Positions 8,328 to 17,467 of a stretch of 64,000 nt of DNA are shown in pieces. Both the position numbers and the translations under genes were made by a program. A model generated the notes under the pieces. The model was not told the origin of the DNA. It made no database searches and worked only from the letters and a program-made list of their open reading frames with translations. Positions within the stretch are counted from its first letter, which is position 1, and each line of letters opens with the position of its first letter. The stretch is from Opitutia bacterium (GTDB taxonomy: Bacteria; Verrucomicrobiota; Verrucomicrobiia; Opitutales; Opitutaceae): NCBI GenBank assembly GCA_947475065.1, contig CANJLB010000006.1, forward strand, positions 1 to 64,000, read 5' to 3'.

Positions 8328-8969
8328 ATGCTTTCCCCCCTCCGCAAACTTTTCGGCCACGAGGACAAGTTTCACGACCTGCTTGAAGCCAGCGCCGAGG
8401 AGGCGCTCGCGAGCACCAAGCTCCTCGCCAGCTACCTCCAGCGCAGCGAGGCCTACACCTCGACCGGCGACCTCGACGACTTCATCCACAGCCGCCGCAA
8501 GGACAAAAAGATCACCCGCCAGATCAGCGAGGAGCTGGCCAAGACCTTCGTGACCCCGCTGGAGCGCGAGGACATCGAGGCGCTCTCCGTCGCCCTCTAC
8601 CGCGTGCCCAAGACGGTGGAAAAAATCGTCGAACGCCTCTCGATCTATCCCGGCAAGCTGCCGCGCGAGGGCTTCCAGCGCCAGACCCAGCTCATGACGC
8701 AGGCGGCGGAGATCGTCGTAAAAATGGTGAAGGAGCTGCGCGGCGGCACCCATATGGAAAAAATCGCCGAGTCGCAGGACAAGCTCCAATGGACCGAAGG
8801 CGAGGCCGACAAGGTCATGCTCGGCCTCATCAAGGAGCTCTACCACGGCGACTGCACCGCCAAGGAACTCGTCATTTTACAGGAGCTCTACGAGCTGGCG
8901 GAGAAGGTCATTGATCGCTGCCGCGACGCCGGCAATGTCATCGTGCATATCGTGCTGAAATACTCCTGA
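8328..8969 (+). CDS. DUF47 family PhoU-like phosphate transport accessory protein
   Basis: A 213-residue all-helical cytoplasmic protein of the DUF47/TIGR00153 family. It begins with the family start MLSPLRKLFG and carries a FVTPLEREDIEAL segment and a final helix RCRDAGNVIVHIVLKYS. DUF47 proteins are PhoU-like and almost always precede a Pit transporter, which they probably regulate. Here the pit gene follows after 9 bp on the same strand, so both form an operon. Confidence 0.93.
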   Translation: MLSPLRKLFGHEDKFHDLLEASAEEALASTKLLASYLQRSEAYTSTGDLDDFIHSRRKDKKITRQISEELAKTFVTPLEREDIEALSVALYRVPKTVEKIVERLSIYPGKLPREGFQRQTQLMTQAAEIVVKMVKELRGGTHMEKIAESQDKLQWTEGEADKVMLGLIKELYHGDCTAKELVILQELYELAEKVIDRCRDAGNVIVHIVLKYS

Positions 8970-8978
8970 TCCCGCCCC

Positions 8979-10139
8979 ATGACGCTGCTGCTCACGGTCG
9001 TCCTGGTGGCGCTGGTGTTTGAATACATCAACGGCTTTCACGACACGGCCAACTCGATCGCCACGGTCGTCTCGACCAAGGTGCTCACGCCCCGGCAGGC
9101 CATCGTGCTGGCCGCCACCACGAATCTCATCGGCGCGCTCGTCGGCACCGCCGTGGCCAGCACCATCGCCAAGGGGCTGGTGGATTCGGCCTTCGTCAGT
9201 CAGCAGACGATCATCTGCGCGCTGCTGGGCGGCATCCTCTGGAACCTGCTGACCTGGTGGCTGGGCCTGCCGAGCAGCTCCAGCCACGCGCTGGTCGGCG
9301 GCCTGTGCGGCGCGACGCTGGCCTCGGCCAAGGGCAACTGGCACGCGCTGATCTGGGCGCAGCCCGCACCCGACCATTGGTGGAAAAGCAACGGCCTGCT
9401 CTACAAGGTCGTCATCCCCATGATCACCTCGCCCCTGCTAGGCTTCCTGCTGGGTCTGGTCCTGATGTCACTGCTCTACGTGCTGGTGCGGAAGTGGCGG
9501 CCGCACACGGTGGGCAAGGTCTTCGGCAAGCTCCAGCTCATCAGCGCCAGCTACATGGGCTTCAGCCACGGCTCCAACGACGCGCAGAAAACCATGGGCG
9601 TCATCACGCTCGCCCTCGTCGCCGCGACCAAGTCCGGCCTGATCGCCACCGCACCCGCCTGGCTCGGCTGGCTGGCCACCAGCGAGGGTACGCCGGCGGA
9701 CCATCTCTCCCCCATGGCCTGGGCCATTACTCATCTGCCTTCCTGGCTGCAATTTGGCTATGTCCCGCCGGCGGTGAAGGGCGACGCCCAACATGTTCCC
9801 CTCTGGGTCACGTTCGCATGCGCGCTGACCATGTGCGCCGGCACTGCCGCCGGCGGCTGGAGAATCATCCGCACCATGGGCCACAAGCTGGTGAAGTTGC
9901 AACCCATCCACGGTTTCGCGGCCGAAACCACCGGCGCGACGGTGCTGATGGTCGCGGCGCATTTCGGCATGCCGGTCTCGACTACGCACGCCATCACGAC
10001 GAGCATCATGGGCGTGGGCGCGGCGAAGCGTCTGAGCGCGGTGAAAATCAGCGTGGTCAAGCGCATCTTGTGGGCGTGGGTGCTCACCCTGCCGGTCACG
10101 GGGTTGCTCGGCTACGGACTGTTCCGGATCTTCGGGTGA
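8979..10139 (+). CDS. Inorganic phosphate transporter, Pit/PHO-4 family
   Basis: A 386-residue integral membrane protein with about ten helices. It shows both PHO-4 repeats: EYINGFHDTANSIATVVSTK near residue 15 and SHGSNDAQKTMGVI near residue 195, plus the internal PSSSSHALVGGLCG and PVSTTHAITTSIMGVG. Pit proteins take up metal-phosphate with protons. It is coupled to the DUF47 gene upstream and converges with efp downstream. Confidence 0.95.
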   Translation: MTLLLTVVLVALVFEYINGFHDTANSIATVVSTKVLTPRQAIVLAATTNLIGALVGTAVASTIAKGLVDSAFVSQQTIICALLGGILWNLLTWWLGLPSSSSHALVGGLCGATLASAKGNWHALIWAQPAPDHWWKSNGLLYKVVIPMITSPLLGFLLGLVLMSLLYVLVRKWRPHTVGKVFGKLQLISASYMGFSHGSNDAQKTMGVITLALVAATKSGLIATAPAWLGWLATSEGTPADHLSPMAWAITHLPSWLQFGYVPPAVKGDAQHVPLWVTFACALTMCAGTAAGGWRIIRTMGHKLVKLQPIHGFAAETTGATVLMVAAHFGMPVSTTHAITTSIMGVGAAKRLSAVKISVVKRILWAWVLTLPVTGLLGYGLFRIFG

Positions 10140-10354
10140 ACGGCCTCGCCAGATGGGCGCGCGCCCTTTCCCTGCTTCCATGTGCAGGGCTGAACACTGC
10201 CGACCCCCATCTACGCCGGCAGGGACAAGCCAACGGCCCCGCCCTTGGCAACTGCCCCTTGGGGCGCAGTATCATCGCCGCATGTTATACCACCAGCTGC
10301 ACGAACGGCGCACCCGTGTCCCGGATCATGAGCGTGCGGCCCAATCCGGCCTGA

Positions 10355-10918
10355 TCATGCCCGCCCGAGGTAGCTGCCATCGGTGGTGTTCACCCGCACG
10401 GTCTCTCCCTCCTTGATGAAGAGCGGCACCTGAATCATCAGACCGGTCTCCAACTTGGCGGGCTTCTGGACGTTCGAGGCGGTGTCGCCTTTCACGCCGT
10501 CCGCGCTCTCGATGATCTTGAGGTTGACGGCGCTGGGCAGCTCGAGGGTGAGCGGCTTATCGTCCACAAAGAGCACGTCCACCTTGCCGTTGGCCGTGAG
10601 GTAATTCTTCGTGTCGCCGATGAGTGTCGCATTCAGCTCGACCTGCTCGAAGGTGTTCGGATCAATGAACGCGTACGTGTCACGGTCGGCGTAGCTGAAT
10701 TCGAGGGTCTTCTTCTCGGTAGCGAGCACCTCGACGCTGTCGGTCGAGCCGAAGCGCTGGTCGAGGGACTTGCCGTAGCGGAGGTTCCGCATCTTCACCT
10801 GCACGAAGGCGCGCAGGTTGCCCGGCGTGCGGTGCTGCGTTTCCATCACGAGGTGCGCCTCGCCGTTGAATTTGATGACCTGACCTTTTCGGAGGTCGTT
10901 GATTGCTTGCGAGGGCAT
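10355..10918 (-). CDS. efp: Elongation factor P with an Asn at the modification site
   Basis: A 187-residue EF-P with all three beta-barrel domains; it relieves ribosome stalling at polyproline. The start MPSQAINDLRKG at 10918 gives the standard length; longer upstream frames are spurious. The domain I tip reads HRTPGNLRAF, so residue 34 is Asn rather than the Lys used by EpmA-type enzymes or the Arg used by EarP-type enzymes. Arg36 follows two residues later. No modification gene is adjacent. The C-terminal domain (GLMIQVPLFIKEGETVRVNT then DGSYLGRA) is normal. Confidence 0.95.
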   Translation of the reverse strand: MPSQAINDLRKGQVIKFNGEAHLVMETQHRTPGNLRAFVQVKMRNLRYGKSLDQRFGSTDSVEVLATEKKTLEFSYADRDTYAFIDPNTFEQVELNATLIGDTKNYLTANGKVDVLFVDDKPLTLELPSAVNLKIIESADGVKGDTASNVQKPAKLETGLMIQVPLFIKEGETVRVNTTDGSYLGRA

Positions 10919-11126
10919 GGGAATAGGGGGAAAGGTGGCGGTTGGAAGAGGGGAAAGGGTCAAGGCATGGGGCTTCGTGCAGGCGAGGTCAAGGCTGGGT
11001 AACAGGAAAGCCATAACCTGGGCAAGGGGGCTCGCCACCCGAAGCCCCATCCCGATAACACCGCCTCCACCGCCCAAGGAGCCCATGATGCGCCAGATCA
11101 AATTTTCAGACTTAGCTATTTCCCGC

Positions 11127-11627
11127 TCACTTCCCGCCCACAAGCACGCCCAGTTGCTCCTGCAACGAGAGGAAAAACTCCGGGCTGAGCTCGCCGGCGG
11201 GCACCTCATAGAGCTGCTTCGTCCTGGCGTGCTCGTAAACCTGGGCTGAACGGTCGGCGGCGGGGCCACGCGGGCGCAGGATTTTTTTGCGCTCCAGCAC
11301 GAGGGCGAGGAACTGGATGAGCCGCGCGTTCTCCGGCGCGGGCGGCGCGACCGGGTCGGCGAGCGTGAGGAAAAGGTTCTCGGCGTTGAGCCGGAGCAGG
11401 CGGGCGGAATCAGCCTCGGAAGTGCGTGCTTTGTAAAGCTGAACCCATTGGCAGACGGGCACACCGGGCGGCGCAAAGCCGGCGGAGGCGGCCTCGGTCA
11501 CATCGAAGCGTGCCAGGGCGCCGGTCGCAGGGTCGCGGGCGAGGCGGCTGACCACACGGTCACCGACGGCGAAGGGCCGGCCGGTGGCGGCGCAGTTGGC
11601 GGCGAGCGGGGGAAGATGCAGTTCCAT
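11127..11627 (-). CDS. Conserved hypothetical protein
   Basis: A 166-residue soluble protein of unknown function. It starts MELHLPPLAANCAATGRPF and continues FAVGDRVVSRLARDP, which suggests a small beta domain. A helical second half (LIQFLALVLERKKILRPRG, then YEHARTKQLYEVPAGELS) follows. I do not recognise a named family. ATG 11627 is preferred over the upstream start at 11651 because the conserved-looking part begins there. It is followed 208 bp later by efp on the same strand and is divergent from the metallophosphatase. Confidence 0.7.
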   Translation of the reverse strand: MELHLPPLAANCAATGRPFAVGDRVVSRLARDPATGALARFDVTEAASAGFAPPGVPVCQWVQLYKARTSEADSARLLRLNAENLFLTLADPVAPPAPENARLIQFLALVLERKKILRPRGPAADRSAQVYEHARTKQLYEVPAGELSPEFFLSLQEQLGVLVGGK

Positions 11628-11686
11628 GCGGGTTTCTTGTTGCGCGCACACCGGGCCGACGCCAGCACTTTCCGGCCCACGCCACC

Positions 11687-12346
11687 ATGAAAGGACGTCT
11701 CATCACCATCGGCGACATCCACGGCTGCCACGCCGAGTTTGCCGAGCTGCTCGAGCAGCTCGAGCCCGCGCGGGAGGACCGGCTCGTGCTGCTGGGCGAC
11801 CTCGTCAACCGCGGCCCCGACAGCCGGAAGGTGATCGAGCTCGCCCGCGAGCACAAGGCCGTCGCCCTGCTGGGCAACCATGAGCTGCGGCTGCTGAAAT
11901 ATCGCCGTACCGGCGATAAAAAATACATCAAGGAAACCGACCTCGACACCTTTGAAAAATTGAAGTCCGCCGACTGGGACTATCTGGAGGCGATGCCGCT
12001 GACGTTGGAGGAGCCGGAGTTCGACGTGGTGTGCGTGCATGGCGGGTTTTTGCCCGACACACCGTGGCGCAAGCAGTCCGCCGAGGTCGTCACGCGCATC
12101 CAAGTCGTGGACCGCGACGGCCGTCCGTGCAAACGCGCCGATGCACCCGGCGCCCCGCCGTGGGCCGACCTGTGGAACGGGCCGCCCTTCGTAATCTATG
12201 GGCATACCCCGCGCCCCGAGGCCTACCGGCGCAAGTGGTCCGTGGGTATTGACACGGCCTGCGCGATGGGCGGCAGCCTGACCGCCTATGTGCTGCCCGA
12301 GCGCAAGTTCGTGCAGGTGAAGGCGCGCAAAAAATATTACCCATAA
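11687..12346 (+). CDS. Metallophosphatase (PP2A/ApaH-like)
   Basis: A 219-residue calcineurin-type phosphoesterase of the bacterial serine/threonine phosphatase or diadenosine-tetraphosphatase group. All metal-site motifs are visible in order: GDIHGCHAEF, LLGDLVNRGPDS, LLGNHELRLL, VHGGFLPDTPW and VIYGHTPRPE. The substrate is undetermined. It precedes a YhaM-like nuclease by 7 bp and is probably co-transcribed with it. Confidence 0.92.
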   Translation: MKGRLITIGDIHGCHAEFAELLEQLEPAREDRLVLLGDLVNRGPDSRKVIELAREHKAVALLGNHELRLLKYRRTGDKKYIKETDLDTFEKLKSADWDYLEAMPLTLEEPEFDVVCVHGGFLPDTPWRKQSAEVVTRIQVVDRDGRPCKRADAPGAPPWADLWNGPPFVIYGHTPRPEAYRRKWSVGIDTACAMGGSLTAYVLPERKFVQVKARKKYYP

Positions 12347-12353
12347 AAATCCC

Positions 12354-13340
12354 ATGCCCGAAGCCACCCCCACCCTCACCGTCGCCGGACTGAAATCGTT
12401 GGAAAATGCCACGGGGCGCGCCTTCACCGCGCTGCTCGTCGTGAAGAAGCTCGCCGTCAAGACCGCGTCGAACGGCAACCCGTTTCTCAGCGCCGACCTC
12501 GGCGACCGCACCGGCTCGTTTGGCTGCACGATCTTCAGCGACAATCCCGGCTTCGACGCGCTCAAGACCGCCGGCGAAGGCGCGGTGGTGCGCGTCGAGG
12601 GCAAAGTTGACCACTACCAAGGGCGGCTGTCGCCGAAGCTGGCCCGCGTGACGGTGGTGCCCGAAAGCGAGCTGGGCGCGGCCGGGATGATTGAAAACCT
12701 GGTCGAAGTCGCGCCCGAGGATGCCGCAGCGCTGTGGGCGGAGTTCAACGGCTTCATCGCCGGCCTCTCCCACCCGGAATTGCGCGCCACGGTGCAGGCG
12801 GTCTTCGACGAGATCGGCGAGACCTTCCGCTGGGCCCCGGCGGCGGTCGCCATGCATCACGCCTACCGGCACGGCCTGTTGGAGCACACCGTCCACATGG
12901 CGCGCGCGGCCAGGGCGCTGCTGCCCCTCTACCGCGAGGTGGACGCCGACCTCGCGCTGGCCGGCGTGCTGTTGCACGACACGGGCAAAGCGCTCGAATA
13001 CGAGGGTACGCTGGCGACGAAGCGGAGCCGCCGGGGAATTTTGCAGGGCCACGTCGTGCTCGGCTACCAGCTCGCGCGCAAGGCGGGGATCAAGGCCCGG
13101 CTCGACGCCGGGCGGCTGGAGCGGCTGGAGCACATCATCCTCTCACACCAAGGAGAGCCCGAGTGGGGCGCAGCCGTCTATGCGGGGACGCCGGAGGCGG
13201 TGTTCGTCTCGATGGTGGACAACCTCGACGCCAAGATGGGCATGGTGCAGCGCGCATTGCGGCAGGCTGGCGCCGGCGACGAATTTTCCGAACGCCTGCC
13301 GGGACTGAGTACACAATTGCTCATGCGCCCCGTGCAGTAG
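12354..13340 (+). CDS. YhaM-like 3'-5' exoribonuclease (OB-fold plus HD domain)
   Basis: A 328-residue protein. An N-terminal OB-fold nucleic-acid-binding domain (about residues 15-110; KTASNGNPFLSADLGDRTG) is followed by an HD phosphohydrolase domain with YRHGLLEHTVHMA and LLHDTGKALEY and a late SHQGEPEWGAA segment. This is the architecture of YhaM, a 3'-to-5' exonuclease acting on RNA and single-stranded DNA. It is paired with the metallophosphatase and converges with araD. Confidence 0.87.
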   Translation: MPEATPTLTVAGLKSLENATGRAFTALLVVKKLAVKTASNGNPFLSADLGDRTGSFGCTIFSDNPGFDALKTAGEGAVVRVEGKVDHYQGRLSPKLARVTVVPESELGAAGMIENLVEVAPEDAAALWAEFNGFIAGLSHPELRATVQAVFDEIGETFRWAPAAVAMHHAYRHGLLEHTVHMARAARALLPLYREVDADLALAGVLLHDTGKALEYEGTLATKRSRRGILQGHVVLGYQLARKAGIKARLDAGRLERLEHIILSHQGEPEWGAAVYAGTPEAVFVSMVDNLDAKMGMVQRALRQAGAGDEFSERLPGLSTQLLMRPVQ

Positions 13341-13349
13341 GCGGGGCGG

Positions 13350-14051
13350 TCAGCTCCGGTCCGCCTGCCCGTAAGTCGCGCCGGGGCCGTGCTTGCGCTT
13401 GAAATGACGGGCGAGCAAGGCGGGTTCGATGCGCGTGAGCTTCGGCGCAAGCTGGATCGACGCCAGCGCAAGCTGGGCGATGCACTCGACGGCCACCGCC
13501 ACCTCAACCGCTGCGGCCACCGTCGGCCCCCACGTGAAGGGCGCGTGACGGTTGACCAGCACGCCGGGAAAATCGGCGGGGTCCCGTTGCTGGCAGCGCT
13601 CGACGATGACGTTGCCCGTTTCCCACTCGTAGGCGCCACCGCCGATTTCCTTCGCGGTCAGCTTGCGGGTCACCGGCACGTCGCCGTTGAAATAGTCCGC
13701 GTGCGTCGTGCCAAAAATCGGGATGGCCCGCCCCGCCTGGGCGAAGGCCGTCGCCTGCGTCGAGTGGGTGTGGACGATGCCGCCGATTTTGGCCAGGCCG
13801 AGGTAGAGACGGCGGTGCGTGGGCGTGTCGGACGACGGGCGGAGTTTGCCCCCGACGATTTTGCCGTCGAGGTCCACGAGCACCATGTCGGCCGGACGAA
13901 GCACGGCATAGGCCACGCCGCTCGGCTTGATGGCAAAGACCCCGCGCCGGCGGTCCAGCACACTGGCGTTGCCAAAGGTGAGGTTGATGAGGCCGTGCCG
14001 TGGCAGGGCGACATTGGCCTCGTAGGCCTCGCGTTTGAGTTCGGTGAACAT
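13350..14051 (-). CDS. araD: L-ribulose-5-phosphate 4-epimerase AraD
   Basis: A 233-residue class II aldolase-fold enzyme that converts L-ribulose 5-phosphate to D-xylulose 5-phosphate. It shows the N-terminal VALPRHGLINLTFGNAS, the phosphate-binding IKPSGVAY, and the zinc-site segment GGIVHTHSTQATAFAQAG with further FGTTHADYF. The length is that of E. coli AraD. It is the last gene of the minus-strand arabinose operon, 138 bp after araA. Confidence 0.95.
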   Translation of the reverse strand: MFTELKREAYEANVALPRHGLINLTFGNASVLDRRRGVFAIKPSGVAYAVLRPADMVLVDLDGKIVGGKLRPSSDTPTHRRLYLGLAKIGGIVHTHSTQATAFAQAGRAIPIFGTTHADYFNGDVPVTRKLTAKEIGGGAYEWETGNVIVERCQQRDPADFPGVLVNRHAPFTWGPTVAAAVEVAVAVECIAQLALASIQLAPKLTRIEPALLARHFKRKHGPGATYGQADRS

Positions 14052-14189
14052 GAAGAGTTGAGTTTTTCAGAGCGGACACAGAACGCAGCCCGCCGGTGAC
14101 ACAGAGAGGCAATCTCGCTCCCGGTGCGATAAAATTTGATGCTCCCGCCGTGAACTTCCGGCCGAGTCCGGTGAGACCGGTGACGACAC

Positions 14190-15707
14190 TCAGCCCCTGA
14201 TGCCCTGCGCGAGGTGGTAATAGACCTCGTTGTTCCGCAGTGTCTGCTTGAATTCGCCGAGGCGTGTGTCCGCGTTGATGACAGCCAGCTCGATGCCCGC
14301 AATGGTGGCGAAGTCCTCCAGCATCTCCGTGGTGACGGCATAGCTGTAGCCGGTGTGGTGCGCACCGCCCGCGTGGATCCACGCGGCGCACGCAGTCTTG
14401 AAATCAGGCCGGCATTGCCACACGGCGCGCGCCACCGGCAGCTTGGGAAGCGACGACGGGGGCACGACGGCCTCGACCTCGTTGACGAGCAGCCGGAACC
14501 GGTTGCCGAGGTCAATGAGCGAGGCGTTGAGCGCGGGACCGGCCGGGGCGTCAAACACCAGCCGCACGGGGTCCTCCTTGCCGCCGATGCCAAGCGGGTG
14601 AATTTCGAGGGAAGGCTTCGTGGCGGCGATGGTCTCGCAAATTTCGAGCATGTGCGCGCCGAGCACGAGGTGGCCGTCCGGATGCAAATGGTAGGTGTAA
14701 TCCTCCATGAACGAGGTGCCGCCCGGCAGGCCGCCGCCCATGACCTTCATCGCCCGGAGAAGCGCGGCCGTCTTCCAGTCACCCTCGGCGCCAAAGCCAT
14801 AGCCCTCGGCCATGAGCCGCTGCACCGCTAGGCCGGGCAGCTGCCGCAGTCCGTGCAAATCCTCGAACGTCGTGGTGAAGCCCTTGAATCCGCCCTCCAC
14901 CAAAAACGCGCGCAGCCCCAGCTCGATGCGCGCGCCATACCGGAGCGAGTCATGCCGGGTGCCACCTTTGCGCAACTCCCGCGCCACGGTGTAGCGCTCC
15001 GCGTATTCCGCGCAGAGCCGATCCACCGCGCGGTCGGTGATGCCGACGTCGGAAATTTTCGCCACCAAGTCGCCGATGCCGTGGCCGTTGACGGCAAAAC
15101 CGAACCGCAGCTCGGCGGCAACCTTGTCGCCCTCGGTGACGGCGACCTGCCGCATGTTGTCGCCGAAGCGCACCAACCTCGCCCCCTGCCAGTCATGCCA
15201 CGCGTGGGCCGCGCGCATCCACGCGCCCAGCCGGTCCTGCACCTCCGCATCGGCCCAGTGACCGACAACCACCTTGCGGCCGAGCCGCATCCGCGTGTGC
15301 AGGAAGCCCGCCTCGCGGTCGCCATGCGCGGCCTGGTTGAGGTTCATGAAATCCATGTCGATCGTGCTCCACGGCAGGTCGCGGTTGAACTGGGTGTGGA
15401 GATGGGCAAACGGTTTTTGCAACGCGGTCAGCCCGCGGATCCACATTTTTGAGGGCGAGAATGTATGCATCCACAGCACGAGACCGGCGCAGGTGGCGTC
15501 GGTGTTCGCCTCAATGCACAGCCGCGTGATCTCGTCCGGCGTGGTGACGAGCGCCTTGAACACCACCTTAAGCGGCAGACGGGGCGAGGCGGCGAACGCG
15601 GCGGCGATCTGGCGCGAGTTGGCCACGACCTGCCGGAGCGGGCCGGGGCCGTAAAGGTGCTGGCTGCCGGTGACGAACCAAATTTTGGGTGCGGGTAAAT
15701 TTTTCAT
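14190..15707 (-). CDS. araA: L-arabinose isomerase AraA
   Basis: A 505-residue enzyme converting L-arabinose to L-ribulose. It has the family start [13 protein letters not shown], the [13 protein letters not shown] segment, the catalytic TFEDLHGL region and the C-terminal [20 protein letters not shown]. Length and order match typical AraA proteins; the enzyme needs Mn2+. araB lies 54 bp upstream on the same strand and araD is downstream. Confidence 0.97.
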   Translation of the reverse strand: MKNLPAPKIWFVTGSQHLYGPGPLRQVVANSRQIAAAFAASPRLPLKVVFKALVTTPDEITRLCIEANTDATCAGLVLWMHTFSPSKMWIRGLTALQKPFAHLHTQFNRDLPWSTIDMDFMNLNQAAHGDREAGFLHTRMRLGRKVVVGHWADAEVQDRLGAWMRAAHAWHDWQGARLVRFGDNMRQVAVTEGDKVAAELRFGFAVNGHGIGDLVAKISDVGITDRAVDRLCAEYAERYTVARELRKGGTRHDSLRYGARIELGLRAFLVEGGFKGFTTTFEDLHGLRQLPGLAVQRLMAEGYGFGAEGDWKTAALLRAMKVMGGGLPGGTSFMEDYTYHLHPDGHLVLGAHMLEICETIAATKPSLEIHPLGIGGKEDPVRLVFDAPAGPALNASLIDLGNRFRLLVNEVEAVVPPSSLPKLPVARAVWQCRPDFKTACAAWIHAGGAHHTGYSYAVTTEMLEDFATIAGIELAVINADTRLGEFKQTLRNNEVYYHLAQGIRG

Positions 15708-15761
15708 GTCTGAGAATGGGATAGTGGCGCGCAGAACAAAATCAACGGCAGCGGCCGTTCG

Positions 15762-17429
15762 CTATCCGCCGATCGCCGCCCGCTCCTTGATCTCAAGCAG
15801 CTCCTTCATGACCCGCGAGAGATCCGCCTTCTGTTCGAGGCCGCCGAACGCGTCGTGCAACTGCCGGTAGAGCGTGTAAAGCCGCTCGTAGGCTTTTTGC
15901 GCGGCGGGCCTCGGCTTGTAGGAGATTTTTTTCAACGAAGTCATGGCGGCCTGCGCGGCCGGAAAATCGGGATGGGCGCCCGCCAGCACCGCTGCCGAAA
16001 CCGCGGAACCGAGCGCGCACGCCTGCGACGAACCGGCGACGCGCATCGTGCAGCCGGTCACATCGGCGTAGATTTGCATGAGCAGCGGGTTTTTTTCGGC
16101 GATGCCGCCGGCACAAACGACGCGCGTGATGGGCACGCCATGCTCGCGGATGCGTTCGATGATCGCCCGCGCTCCAAACGCCGTCGCCTCGATCAACGTG
16201 CGGTAGACCTCGGCCGGCGTCGTGTGGAGCGTCTGGCCGAGCAGCAGGCCGGTGAGTCGCTGATCCACGAGGATGGTGCGGTTGCCGTTGTTCCAGTCGA
16301 GCGCGAGCAGCCCGCTCTGGCCGGGCTTCAGCCTCGCGGCCTCGGCGGTGAATTGTGCGTGGAGTTTGGAATCTCCCCGGCACACGACCTCGACCCACCA
16401 CTTAAAAATGTCGCCGACGGCCGACTGCCCGGCCTCGATGCCGTAGTAACCCGGCAGGATTGCACCCTTCACGATCCCGCAGATGCCCGGAATGTCCGGT
16501 ACCGTTTTGCGCGCGGAAACAACGCCGCAATCGCACGTCGAGGTGCCGATGACCTTGACCAACGTGCCCTCGATCACGCCACAGCCGATGGCGCCGTAGT
16601 GAACGTCAAATTCGCCGATGGCGATGGGGATGCCGGCGGGCAGGCCAAGCTTTTTCGCCCACTCGGCGCAGAGCGCGCCGGACGAAACGGACGCGTCGTG
16701 CGCCTCGGTGTAGAGGCGGTCGCGCAGGTCGGCGAGCTTCGGATCGAGCAGCCCAAGAAACTCCTTGTCGGGCAGCCCGCCCCAGTCGGCGGCATAGAGC
16801 GCCTTGTGGCCCGCCGCGCAGACGCTGCGTTTCACCTGCACCGGATCGGTCACGCCCGCGAGCACGCTCGGCACCCAGTCGCACAGCTCGACCCACGAGT
16901 GCGCGGCAGCAAAGACCTTGGGATCCGTGTTGAGGCAGTGCCAGATTTTCGCCCAGAACCACTCCGAGGAATAGGTGTTGCCGCACTTGGCGATGAACTG
17001 CGGCCGATGTTTCGCCGCCGCCGCGGTGATCTTCGCCGCCTCGCGCCAGCCGGTGTGGTCTTTCCAAAGCCAGCACTGCGCGTTGAGATTCTTCCGCCAC
17101 TGCGGCGAAAGCGCGAGCGGCACATTGCCTGCGTCCACCGGAATCGGGCTGGAACCGGTCGTATCCACCCCGAGGCCGACGACCTTGCGCGCGTCGAAGC
17201 CTCGCGTCTTCCGCGCCTGCGCCAGCGCGCCGCGCACGCTTTTTTCCAAGCCAAACAGATAGTCACCCGGATGCTGGCGCGCGAGATGGTGGTCGCGCGC
17301 GTCGAGCAGCACGCCCTGGCGGCCGCTGGGATAGTTGACGACGCACGAGCCCAGCTCCCGGCCGTCTGCGCAGCGCACGACAAGCGCACGCACGGAATTG
17401 GTGCCATAATCAATGCCAAGGGTGAACAT
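15762..17429 (-). CDS. araB: Ribulokinase AraB (FGGY kinase)
   Basis: A 555-residue FGGY-family kinase that phosphorylates L-ribulose. The N-terminal phosphate-binding segment reads FTLGIDYGTNSVRALVVR. Further motifs are WLWKDHTGWREAAKI, the C-terminal ALDWNNGNRTILVDQRLTGL and VVCAGGIAEKNPLLMQIYAD. An upstream start at 17609 would add unrelated residues, so ATG 17429 is used. It lies between the dehydrogenase gene (38 bp upstream) and araA. Confidence 0.96.
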   Translation of the reverse strand: MFTLGIDYGTNSVRALVVRCADGRELGSCVVNYPSGRQGVLLDARDHHLARQHPGDYLFGLEKSVRGALAQARKTRGFDARKVVGLGVDTTGSSPIPVDAGNVPLALSPQWRKNLNAQCWLWKDHTGWREAAKITAAAAKHRPQFIAKCGNTYSSEWFWAKIWHCLNTDPKVFAAAHSWVELCDWVPSVLAGVTDPVQVKRSVCAAGHKALYAADWGGLPDKEFLGLLDPKLADLRDRLYTEAHDASVSSGALCAEWAKKLGLPAGIPIAIGEFDVHYGAIGCGVIEGTLVKVIGTSTCDCGVVSARKTVPDIPGICGIVKGAILPGYYGIEAGQSAVGDIFKWWVEVVCRGDSKLHAQFTAEAARLKPGQSGLLALDWNNGNRTILVDQRLTGLLLGQTLHTTPAEVYRTLIEATAFGARAIIERIREHGVPITRVVCAGGIAEKNPLLMQIYADVTGCTMRVAGSSQACALGSAVSAAVLAGAHPDFPAAQAAMTSLKKISYKPRPAAQKAYERLYTLYRQLHDAFGGLEQKADLSRVMKELLEIKERAAIGG

Positions 17430-17467
17430 GATCGGAAAACTTGCACACTCCTCTGCGTCGGTGCCAA

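Noticed and set aside
10140-10354. A small gene between pit and efp
   Set aside because: The short frames present have no initiation context or recognisable features; the gap lies between converging genes and looks non-coding.
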